Source: Shinella yambaruensis (lineage in GTDB: Bacteria; Pseudomonadota; Alphaproteobacteria; Rhizobiales; Rhizobiaceae). Taken from it: 64,000 nt of DNA. The position numbers and the translations under genes are program-made. The stretch spans positions 248,001 to 312,000 of the forward strand of contig NZ_JALJCK010000002.1 in assembly GCF_022899355.1 (NCBI RefSeq), in the 5' to 3' direction. The notes beneath the pieces are model-generated. The model saw only the letters and a program-made list of their open reading frames with translations, searched no databases and had not been told where the DNA came from. Shown piece after piece: positions 41,162 to 48,337 of this stretch (position 1 is the first letter of the stretch; each line of letters starts with the position of its first letter).

Positions 41162-42060
41162 CGCTCGCCATGGACGGAGCCCCGGGCATGCCGCTCAATC
41201 GCGCCATGCTCAAGAGCGCCAGGCGCCGGGAACGGCGCATTTTCAGCGGGCTTGCCCTGCCGGCGCTGGTCCTCGTCGCCTGCATTCTTCTCATCCCCTT
41301 TGCCTGGCTTGCCTGGCTGTCGCTGTTCGACGCCGCCGGCAATCTCTCGGCCCAGAACTATGCCCGGCTGCTGCGGCCCGCCTATGTCGGCAGCTTCCTC
41401 ACCACCTTCAAGGTCGCCGGCCTGGTGACGGCGCTGTGCGTGGTCTTCGGCTATCCGGTCGCCTATCTCCTGTCGCAGCTTTCCGCGCGTGCCGCGCAGA
41501 TCCTCCTGGTGTTCGTCATCCTGCCGTTCTGGACGTCGGTGCTGGTGCGCACCTATGCTTGGTTGGTCCTGTTGCAGCGCAACGGCGTCATCAACGACTG
41601 GCTGCTTTCGATGGGCGTGATCGACGAGCCGCTTGCGCTGGTGCACAATCTGACGGGCACGATCATCGGCATGGTGCATGTCATGCTGCCCTTCCTGATC
41701 CTGCCGCTCTATGCGTCCATGAAGGCGATCGACCCGGTGCTTTTGCGCGCGGCGGCCAATTGCGGCGCCTCGCCGAGCCAGGCGTTCCGACAGGTCTTCC
41801 TGCCTTTGTCGATGCCCGGCCTTGCCTCGGGTATTGCGCTGACCTTCGTGCTTTGCCTCGGTTTCTACCTGACGCCGGCCCTTCTCGGCGGCGGCCGTGT
41901 CGCCATGTGGTCCACGCAGATCGCCGATGCCGTTTCGAAATTCTCCAACTGGGGCGCGGCGAGCGCCCTCAGCGTGGCGCTGCTGGTGGTGACGGCCGTC
42001 GTTCTGTGGGGCGTGCGCAGGCTGACCGACGCCTTGAGCTTTTCCGCGGGGAAACCATGA
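41158..42060 (+). CDS. Polyamine-type ABC transporter permease (PotB-like)
   Basis: A 300-residue inner-membrane permease with six hydrophobic segments and the coupling loop LLRAAANCGASPSQAFRQVFLPLSMPGLASG. SVLVRTYAWLVLLQRNGVIN is typical of PotB/PotH. The ATG at 41158 overlaps the ATPase stop (ATGA). The stop overlaps the next permease start in the same way. Confidence 0.92.
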   Translation: MTLAMDGAPGMPLNRAMLKSARRRERRIFSGLALPALVLVACILLIPFAWLAWLSLFDAAGNLSAQNYARLLRPAYVGSFLTTFKVAGLVTALCVVFGYPVAYLLSQLSARAAQILLVFVILPFWTSVLVRTYAWLVLLQRNGVINDWLLSMGVIDEPLALVHNLTGTIIGMVHVMLPFLILPLYASMKAIDPVLLRAAANCGASPSQAFRQVFLPLSMPGLASGIALTFVLCLGFYLTPALLGGGRVAMWSTQIADAVSKFSNWGAASALSVALLVVTAVVLWGVRRLTDALSFSAGKP

Positions 42061-42869
42061 TGCTGAACACGCCTGCCACCTCCACCCAGGTCACGCATGG
42101 CCAGCGCCTCTGGCTCTATGCGACGGTTGCGCTCGTCATGACCTTCCTGGTCATTCCCTGCATCCTCGTCATCCCCATGTCGTTCTCGGACTCGCAATAT
42201 CTCGAGTTTCCGCCGCGCAGCCTCAGCCTGCGCTGGTACGAAGCCTTCTTCACCTCGCCGGAATGGATCCAGTCCGCGGTGGTCTCGCTCAAGGTGGCGG
42301 GCCTTACGACGGTGCTGGCCACCGTGCTCGGCACGCTGGCCTCCTACGGGCTCTACAAGGCGACCAGCCTCTTCACGCCGATTACCCGGGGCCTCTTGAT
42401 GCTGCCGATGATGATCCCGCTGATCTTCGTCGCCATCGGCGTGTTCTTCGTCTACGCCCGCTTCGGGCTCAACAACACCATCACCGGCCTCGTCCTGGCG
42501 CATACCACGCTCGCCATCCCCTTCGTCATGATCGCCGTCGGCAACGGGCTGAAGAGTTTCGACCCCAACCTCGAACGTGCCGCCCGCAGCCTCGGGGCCT
42601 CGCCCGTGACGGCCTTTCTCACCGTCACGCTGCCGCAGATCCGCATCTCGGTCTTCTCCGGCATGCTGTTCGCCTTCGTCACGTCCTTCGACGAGGTCGT
42701 CGTCTCGCTGTTCGTGTCGAGCGGCGCGAACTCCACGCTGACCAAGCGCATGTTCGCCAATATCCGCGACCAGGTCGATCCGACCGTCGCCGCCATCTCG
42801 TCCATGCTGGTGGCCCTGTCGATCGTCGTGCTGATCGCCGCCCAGTTCGTGAAGCGCAAGGACGCGTGA
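42057..42869 (+). CDS. Polyamine-type ABC transporter permease (PotC-like)
   Basis: A 270-residue permease with six hydrophobic segments. Coupling loop LERAARSLGASPVTAFLTVTLPQIRISVFSG, then FAFVTSFDEVVVSLFVSS, a PotC/PotI hallmark. Starts at the first of two adjacent ATGs (42057), after GGGGAAACC. A long in-frame extension into the upstream genes is open but not coding. Completes the importer. Confidence 0.92.
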   Translation: MMLNTPATSTQVTHGQRLWLYATVALVMTFLVIPCILVIPMSFSDSQYLEFPPRSLSLRWYEAFFTSPEWIQSAVVSLKVAGLTTVLATVLGTLASYGLYKATSLFTPITRGLLMLPMMIPLIFVAIGVFFVYARFGLNNTITGLVLAHTTLAIPFVMIAVGNGLKSFDPNLERAARSLGASPVTAFLTVTLPQIRISVFSGMLFAFVTSFDEVVVSLFVSSGANSTLTKRMFANIRDQVDPTVAAISSMLVALSIVVLIAAQFVKRKDA

Positions 42870-42911
42870 CGGCCGTCCGATACGCCCCGCATCCCATTTC
42901 AGGAGGAAACC

Positions 42912-44294
42912 ATGTACAATTCGCTGCGCATGCGCGACATCGCGTCCCAGATCCACCCGCAGACCAATCTTGCCGCCCACGAGACTGTCGGGCCGACGAT
43001 CATGGCCCGCGGCGAGGGTGCCTATGTCTATGACGACGACGGCAAGCAATATATCGAGGGCATGTCCGGCCTCTGGTGCGCGGCGCTCGGTATGAGCGAG
43101 AAGCGGCTGGTCGATGCGGCGACGCGCCAGCTCAATACCTTGCCCTACTACCAGAACTTCGCCCATCGCGCGACGGAGCCGGCGATCGAGCTTTCGGAGC
43201 GCCTCCTGAAGATCGCGCCGGTGCCGATGTCCAAGGTGCTCTTCCAGAGCTCCGGCTCGGAGGCGAACGACACCGCCGTCAAGCTCGCCTGGTACTATTT
43301 CCACGCTCAGGGCAAGCCGGAAAAGAAGAAGATCATCGCGCGCAACCGCGGCTATCATGGAACCTCGATCGGTTCGGCCAGCATCACCGGCCTGCCGCAC
43401 CTGCACCGGGAGTTCAACCTGCCGCTGCCGGGCTTCCTGCACGTCACATGCCCGCATTTCTATCGCGAGGGCAGGCCGGGGGAGACGGAGGAGGATTTTG
43501 CCACGCGTCTTGCGGAGGAGCTGGATGCGCTGATCTTGGCGGAGGGGCCGGATACGGTTGCGGCCTTCTTCGCCGAGCCGGCCATGGGGACGGGCGGCGT
43601 CGTCATTCCGCCGAAAACCTATTTCGAGAAGATCCAGAAGGTTCTGAAGAAGCACGACGTCCTGCTCGTGGCCGACGAGGTCATCACCGGCTTCGGGCGC
43701 ACCGGCGCCTGGTGGGGAAGCCAGACCTTCGGGCTGGAGCCGGACATGATCACCTGCGCCAAGGCGCTGACCGCCGCCTATATGCCGCTGTCGGCGGTGC
43801 TGCTTTCCGAACGGCTTTATGCCGGCATGAAGGCGCAAAGCGAGAAGATCGGCGTCTTCGGCCATGGTTATACCTACGGCGCGCATCCCGTTGCCTGCGC
43901 CGTCGGTGTCGAGGCGCTGAGGATCTACGAGGAGGACGGTATCATCGACGGTGTCGCAGCGCTCGGGGAGCGCATGGCCGAGGGCATGATGCCGCTTGCC
44001 GAGCATCCGCTCGTCGGCGAGGTGCGCGGCGTCGGCCTGATGTGGGGCGTCGAGATCGTCCGCGACAAGCGGACGCGCGAAGCCTTCCCCGCCGACATGC
44101 AGTTCGGCATCGGCATCCAGAACCGCGCCTTCGAGAACGGGCTGGTCTGCCGTTCGCTCGGCACGGCGATCGCCTTCGCGCCGCCGCTCATCAGCACGCC
44201 GGAGCAGATCGACGCGATCGTCTCGCGGTTCCGCGACGCTCTCGACAGGTCTCTCGACGCCTACCTTGCCGGCGGCGGCCGGCTCGGCGAATGA
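42912..44294 (+). CDS. Class III (omega) aminotransferase
   Basis: A 460-residue PLP enzyme. PLP-phosphate region FQSSGSEANDTAVKLA, PLP ring Asp in LLVADEVITGFGRTG (D255), Schiff-base Lys in ITCAKALTAAYMPLSAV (K284) and FGHGYTYGAHPVACA. It resembles amine:pyruvate and putrescine-type aminotransferases, which convert a terminal amine to an aldehyde. It has AGGAGG before the ATG and follows the polyamine-type transporter. The aldehyde could be handed to the aldehyde dehydrogenase at 30513-31943, whose operon carries the same operator element. The exact amine donor is not determined. Confidence 0.92.
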   Translation: MYNSLRMRDIASQIHPQTNLAAHETVGPTIMARGEGAYVYDDDGKQYIEGMSGLWCAALGMSEKRLVDAATRQLNTLPYYQNFAHRATEPAIELSERLLKIAPVPMSKVLFQSSGSEANDTAVKLAWYYFHAQGKPEKKKIIARNRGYHGTSIGSASITGLPHLHREFNLPLPGFLHVTCPHFYREGRPGETEEDFATRLAEELDALILAEGPDTVAAFFAEPAMGTGGVVIPPKTYFEKIQKVLKKHDVLLVADEVITGFGRTGAWWGSQTFGLEPDMITCAKALTAAYMPLSAVLLSERLYAGMKAQSEKIGVFGHGYTYGAHPVACAVGVEALRIYEEDGIIDGVAALGERMAEGMMPLAEHPLVGEVRGVGLMWGVEIVRDKRTREAFPADMQFGIGIQNRAFENGLVCRSLGTAIAFAPPLISTPEQIDAIVSRFRDALDRSLDAYLAGGGRLGE

Positions 44295-44306
44295 GGGGAG
44301 GCCATC

Positions 44307-45326
44307 GTGCTGGCGATCCATGACGAACGGCAGGCGCTGCACCGGCCGCTGACGCGCATTGCGGGCGGCGTGCTGAAACCCAATCTCGAGGTTCCCGAGC
44401 GCATAGCGCTGCTGCGCGAGGGGTTGGCGCTGGCCGGTATCGATGTCGTCGCGCCCGCCGGCGACGATGAGGGCCTGATCCGTGCGTTGCATGATGTCGG
44501 CTACCTCGATTTCCTCGAGAACGGCTTTGCCGCCTGGCGCGCAATCCCGGGCAATGGCCCGGAGCTGCGGTCCAGCATCCATCCGAACATCTACATGAAC
44601 CGGCGTCCCGACGATCTTCTCGGCCGCGCCGGCTTCTACCAGGCCGATGCGGGCTGCGTTCTGGTGGAAGGAACCTGGCAGGCCGCCCGGGCGAGCGCGC
44701 TGACGGCGCTCGATGCCGCGGCGCGCGTGCTTGAAGGCGAAGGCATGATCTACGCCCTGTGCCGGCCGCCTGGCCACCATGCCTATCGCGACAAGGCCGG
44801 CGGCTTCTGCTACCTCAACAATTCCGCCCTTGCCGCCGAACGGGCGGTCCTGGCGGGGCGGCGCGTCGCGATCCTCGACATCGATGTGCACCACGGCAAC
44901 GGGACGCAGACGATGTTCTACGATCGCGGTGACGTGCTGACGCTGTCGGTGCATGGCGATCCTGCATATCTCTATCCCTACTATGCCGGCTATGCCGACG
45001 AGGCCGGGACCGGCGCGGGGGTGGGAAGGAACCGCAATTTCCTCCTTCCGCTCGGCAGCGACGGCGCGGCGTACCGGGTGGCGGTGCGGGCGGCCTGTGA
45101 CGAAGTCCGACGGTTCGGCGCCGACTTCCTGGTCCTTGCCCTCGGCCTCGATGCGTCCGTGAACGATCCTTTCGCCTGCATGACGGTGAACGACGAGGAC
45201 TTCGCCCGCATCGCGGAGGACATTGCGGATCTACGGATCCCGACCGTCATCGTTCAGGAAGGGGGTTATGTCTCGCCATTCCTCGCCGGAACGCTGGCCG
45301 CCTTCCTTTCCGGAATCTCCCGATAG
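44307..45326 (+). CDS. Acetylpolyamine amidohydrolase-like enzyme (histone-deacetylase superfamily)
   Basis: A 339-residue zinc hydrolase. All active-site elements are visible: tandem His in RPPGHHAY (H157, H158), zinc ligands in DIDVHHGNG (D193, H195) and GLDASVNDPF (D282), and the transition-state Tyr in QEGGYVS (Y321). Length and spacing follow acetylpolyamine amidohydrolase of Mycoplana ramosa closely. It should remove an acetyl (or other acyl) group from an imported N-acylated amine, freeing the amine for the aminotransferase just upstream. GTG start at 44307 with GGGGAGG before it. Last gene of the operon, followed by a good terminator. Confidence 0.9.
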   Translation: MLAIHDERQALHRPLTRIAGGVLKPNLEVPERIALLREGLALAGIDVVAPAGDDEGLIRALHDVGYLDFLENGFAAWRAIPGNGPELRSSIHPNIYMNRRPDDLLGRAGFYQADAGCVLVEGTWQAARASALTALDAAARVLEGEGMIYALCRPPGHHAYRDKAGGFCYLNNSALAAERAVLAGRRVAILDIDVHHGNGTQTMFYDRGDVLTLSVHGDPAYLYPYYAGYADEAGTGAGVGRNRNFLLPLGSDGAAYRVAVRAACDEVRRFGADFLVLALGLDASVNDPFACMTVNDEDFARIAEDIADLRIPTVIVQEGGYVSPFLAGTLAAFLSGISR

Positions 45327-45401
45327 AGCACCCGCTTTCGGCAAGGCCGGGCTGCCGGTCCGCGCCATTCGTCTGCCGCTTGTTACGATCCTCCGATGGG
45401 C

Positions 45402-45436
45402 GCCGGCTTCAATCGAGCCGGCAAGTCATCTTTTTT
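45402..45436 (+). terminator. Rho-independent terminator of the polyamine-type operon
   Basis: GCCGGCT (45402-45408), loop TCAATCG, AGCCGGC (45416-45422), followed eight bases later by six T (45431-45436). The best classical terminator in the window. It lies 75 bases after the acetylpolyamine-hydrolase stop. Confidence 0.75.
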
Positions 45437-45566
45437 GAGCGTCCCGCTGCAAGATCGGAAATGCCGCGACGTCCTTGGCTGTGAGGGGATGCGGGCCCCG
45501 CCGGTGGCGGCGGGCGCGACGCTCCCACGTATTTGCAGCGTAGAGGGGGTTCCATGGGCAGGATCG

Positions 45567-45689
45567 TGGGTCCTCAACGTGAATGCCAGCAATCTTCTCG
45601 GCAAGGAATTCGTCTCGAACTGCGCGGGCGAGGTTTGCTACTACGGGCCGGATCGCTCCGTCACGGCGACTTTGACGTATCGCTGGTGA
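45567..45689 (+). pseudogene. Severed C-terminus of a TonB-dependent siderophore receptor
   Basis: About 40 codons ending in TAG-less TGA at 45689 read WVLNVNASNLLGKEF, then VSNCAGEVCYYG and PDRSVTATLTYRW. This is the last two beta strands of a FhuA-type outer-membrane receptor, including the NLLGKEFV turn, the paired Cys loop, the PDR turn and the terminal aromatic Trp required for outer-membrane insertion. Nothing recognisable as receptor precedes it, and there is no proper start. It is therefore a relic left by a deletion or rearrangement. The 567 bases from 45327 to 45893 otherwise hold only the terminator at 45402 and no gene I can support. Confidence 0.75.
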
Positions 45690-45893
45690 GGAAGGAAAGT
45701 GGGCTGTTCGCGACGCGTGGTCGCGGAGGGACGCCTGAATTCCGTCCGCTCGAAGGCAGGCGCCGGTGGCTCTCGCGGGCCGCGGCCTCGCCTCGCGTCG
45801 TTGCGGCGCTTGCGATCGGCCTCTCTTTCAGCCACATGATCATTTTCAAGATCGGTGACGAGCAAGTCCGCCTTTGGAGCGCAAGTGAGTGCG

Positions 45894-46547
45894 ATGAAAC
45901 CCCTTCGGGCGAAACACGGTTCTTCAAGGCAGCCCACGGGTCGCATGACGCGGGAGGCCTGGATCGAGGCGGGCATCGCCGCGCTTGTCGAAGAGGGCAT
46001 CGCCAATGTGAAGATCCAGGTCATGGCCAAGGCGCTCGCGGTGTCGCGCTCCAGTTTCTACTGGTTCTTTGCCGACCTTCAGGACCTGCACCGCGAGCTG
46101 CTCGACCATTGGCTTTGCAAGAATACGAGCCCGATCATCGAGCGCGCCCTTCGTCCCGCACCGACCGTGACGAAGGCCGTATGCCACATCTTCGAATGCT
46201 GGGTGGATCCGGCCCTGTTCGATCCGCGTCTCGATGCGGCGGTGCGGTCCTGGGGGCAGGTGGACGCTGCCGTGCGCGGCGTTGTCGACCAGGCGGATGA
46301 CCAGCGCGTCGATGCGATCACGCGCATGTTCCTGCGCTACGACTATCCGGAGGCGGAGGCCTTCATCCGCGCGCGGATTCTCTATTTCACGCAGATCGGC
46401 CACTTCACGCTCGGCATGCGCGACGACCGGGAAATGCGGCTGCGCCTCCTGCGCCCCTATCTCCTCGGCTTCACCGGCCGTCACGCCACCGACGACGAGG
46501 TCGAGGCATTCGAGACATTGATGCGGCGTGTTCAGCCGGATGGCTGA
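45894..46547 (+). CDS. TetR-family transcriptional regulator
   Basis: About 217 residues. The TetR HTH is clear (TREAWIEAGIAALVEEGIANVKIQVMAKALAVSRSSFYWFFADLQDLHRELLDHW). The rest is helical with no recognised ligand domain. Start is uncertain: ATG at 45894 is used, but GTG at 45885 (GGAG four bases before) and GTG at 45855 are in frame. It precedes the sarcosine oxidase operon in the same direction by 242 bp, a gap that contains a perfect 22-bp palindrome suited to a TetR dimer. Likely regulates sarcosine oxidase. Confidence 0.88.
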   Translation: MKPLRAKHGSSRQPTGRMTREAWIEAGIAALVEEGIANVKIQVMAKALAVSRSSFYWFFADLQDLHRELLDHWLCKNTSPIIERALRPAPTVTKAVCHIFECWVDPALFDPRLDAAVRSWGQVDAAVRGVVDQADDQRVDAITRMFLRYDYPEAEAFIRARILYFTQIGHFTLGMRDDREMRLRLLRPYLLGFTGRHATDDEVEAFETLMRRVQPDG

Positions 46548-46637
46548 GTAATGGGCATATCTGTACGTTCTGGAATTCCTGAAATTTAAAGGGTAACCTC
46601 GCAGGTTCTCCAACATTCAGTGTGTTTCCATGCAATT

Positions 46638-46659
46638 TTCTGGACATTAATGTCCAGAA
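46638..46659. promoter_or_regulatory. Perfect 22-bp palindrome, probable TetR operator
   Basis: Arms TTCTGGACATT and AATGTCCAGAA meet without a spacer. A related partial copy, TTCTGGAATTCC, lies at 46569-46580. The site is 131 bases before the soxB start and 91 after the TetR stop. The rest of the 242-bp gap shows no gene. Assignment to the TetR protein is by position and symmetry. Confidence 0.7.
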
Positions 46660-46789
46660 GGAATACGGATGGTCCCGAACGGGCGCAATGTGACTGTTCG
46701 GCGGGTTCCTCCATTCATGGGCGGCGCATGAAGCAGCATTCAGCTTTGCCATTTCACCGCGGCGCGGGCACGCGCAGGAGGACGGCGCG

Positions 46790-48043
46790 ATGACGCGGCA
46801 CTATTCCGCCTTCTCCCTTCTCAAGGAGGGCCTCAGGGGCCAGAAGGGCTGGCAGCCCGCCTGGCGCTCGCCCGAGCCGAAGCCGCGCTACGACATCCTC
46901 GTCATCGGCGGCGGCGGCCATGGCCTGGCGACGGCCTACTACCTTGCCAAGGTGCACGATATCCGCAACATCGCGGTCATCGAGAAGGGCTGGCTCGGGG
47001 GCGGCAATACCGGGCGCAACACGACCGTCGTGCGTTCCAACTACTTCTTCCCCGAGAGCACGGCGCTCTACGATCTGGCGCTCCGCCTCTACGAGACGCT
47101 CGGCCGGGACCTCAACTACAACATCATGCTCTCCCAGCGCGGCATCGTCACGCTCGCCCACAGCGAGGCCGAGATGGAAATGGCGGCGCGGACCGTCAAT
47201 GCCATGCAGATCAACGGCACGGATGCCGAACTCTTCGGCCCCGAGGATGTTCGCCGCGTCCTGCCGCTCCTCAATGTCTCGCCGGAGGCGCGGTATCCGG
47301 TGTTCGGTGGCGTCTGGCAGGGAAGGGCCGGCACGGCACGGCACGATGCGGTCGCCTGGGGCTATGCCCGCGCTGCCGACCGGCTGGGCGTCGATATCAT
47401 CCAGTCCTGCGAGGTGGAGGACTTCCTGATCGAGGGCGGACGCTGCCGCGGCGTGAAGACCAGCCGCGGCGAGATCCGCGCCGAGCGGACGGGCATGGTC
47501 GTCGCCGGCCATTCCTCCCATCTCGCCGCCAAGGCCGGCTTCCGCCTGCCGATCACCTCCTACGCCCTGCAGGCCTGCGTTTCCGAGCCGATCAAGCCGG
47601 TGCTCGATACTGTCGTGCTGTCGCCCGGCACGGGCACCTATGCCAGCCAGTCGGACAAGGGTGAGCTCGTCATCGGCGGAGCGCTCGACCGCGTTCCCTC
47701 CTATGGCCAGCGCGGCAACCTGCCGGTGCTGGAAGGCGTCGTCGCCGGCCTTCTCGAAATGTTCCCGTCCTTCCGCCAGCTTCGGCTGATGCGGCAATGG
47801 GCCGGCATCGTCGACGTGACACCGGACTCCTCGCCGATCCTCGGGGAAAGCCCGCTGCCGGGCCTTTTCCTCAACTGCGGCTGGGGAACGGGCGGCTTCA
47901 AGGCCATTCCCGCCGGCGGCACGCTGCTCGCCCATCTGCTGGCGACCGGCAAGCACCACGATATCAGCCGCCCCTTCGATCTCGACCGTTTTGCGCGCGG
48001 GCGGTTGATCGACGAGACCGCCGGCTCCGGCATCGCCCACTAG
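46790..48043 (+). CDS. soxB: Sarcosine oxidase, beta subunit
   Basis: A 417-residue flavoprotein, the usual length for SoxB. N-terminal SAFSLLKEGLRGQKGWQPAWR and FAD motif YDILVIGGGGHGLATAYYLAKVH; GNTGRNTTVVRSNYF and the C-terminal QWAGIVDVTPDSSPILGESPLPGLFLNCGWGTGGFKAIPAGG are distinctive. In the tetrameric enzyme this subunit oxidises sarcosine to glycine and hands a methylene group to tetrahydrofolate on the alpha subunit. AGGAGG precedes the ATG. First of soxBDAG. Confidence 0.96.
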   Translation: MTRHYSAFSLLKEGLRGQKGWQPAWRSPEPKPRYDILVIGGGGHGLATAYYLAKVHDIRNIAVIEKGWLGGGNTGRNTTVVRSNYFFPESTALYDLALRLYETLGRDLNYNIMLSQRGIVTLAHSEAEMEMAARTVNAMQINGTDAELFGPEDVRRVLPLLNVSPEARYPVFGGVWQGRAGTARHDAVAWGYARAADRLGVDIIQSCEVEDFLIEGGRCRGVKTSRGEIRAERTGMVVAGHSSHLAAKAGFRLPITSYALQACVSEPIKPVLDTVVLSPGTGTYASQSDKGELVIGGALDRVPSYGQRGNLPVLEGVVAGLLEMFPSFRQLRLMRQWAGIVDVTPDSSPILGESPLPGLFLNCGWGTGGFKAIPAGGTLLAHLLATGKHHDISRPFDLDRFARGRLIDETAGSGIAH

Positions 48044-48052
48044 GAGGTCTCC

Positions 48053-48337
48053 ATGCAGCTTTTCCCATGCCCCTTCTGCGGTCCGAGAAGCGAGAGCGAG
48101 TTCCATTTCGGGGGTGACGCCGGCAACCATCGCCCGGAAGGATTTCGCGATGTGACGGACGGCGTATGGGCGGCTTATCTCTACGAGCGTAACAACCGGC
48201 GCGGGGCGGCAAGCGAAATCTGGATGCATATGGCCTGCGGCGAGGTCTTCCGCATGGAGCGCGACACCGTGAACCACCGCGTGGCGCAGTCCGTCGCGCT
48301 CGGGAAAGGAGGCGGCAATGACGGCATGGCGCACTGA
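48053..48337 (+). CDS. soxD: Sarcosine oxidase, delta subunit
   Basis: A 94-residue small zinc-binding subunit: CPFCGPRSESEFHFGGDA at the N-terminus (C6, C9), then WAAYLYERNNRRGAASEIWMHMACGEVFRMERDT, the standard SoxD sequence with the second zinc-ligand cluster (H and C). It lies 9 bases after soxB and overlaps soxA by 20 bases. Confidence 0.95.
   Translation: MQLFPCPFCGPRSESEFHFGGDAGNHRPEGFRDVTDGVWAAYLYERNNRRGAASEIWMHMACGEVFRMERDTVNHRVAQSVALGKGGGNDGMAH

Noticed and set aside
40845-42056. Long open frame running through the ATPase and first permease into the second permease gene
   Set aside because: Only the part from 42057 has permease sequence and a ribosome site. The rest is an out-of-frame reading of two clear genes in GC-rich DNA.
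41865-44954. Open frame of about 1030 codons on the minus strand opposite the aminotransferase region
   Set aside because: The opposite strand carries four well-supported genes. The frame is His/Arg/Asp-rich antisense composition typical of high-GC codon usage.
45533-46300. Plus-strand open frame across the receptor relic and TetR start
   Set aside because: It overlaps both the relic frame and the TetR gene in another frame and shows no recognisable domain.
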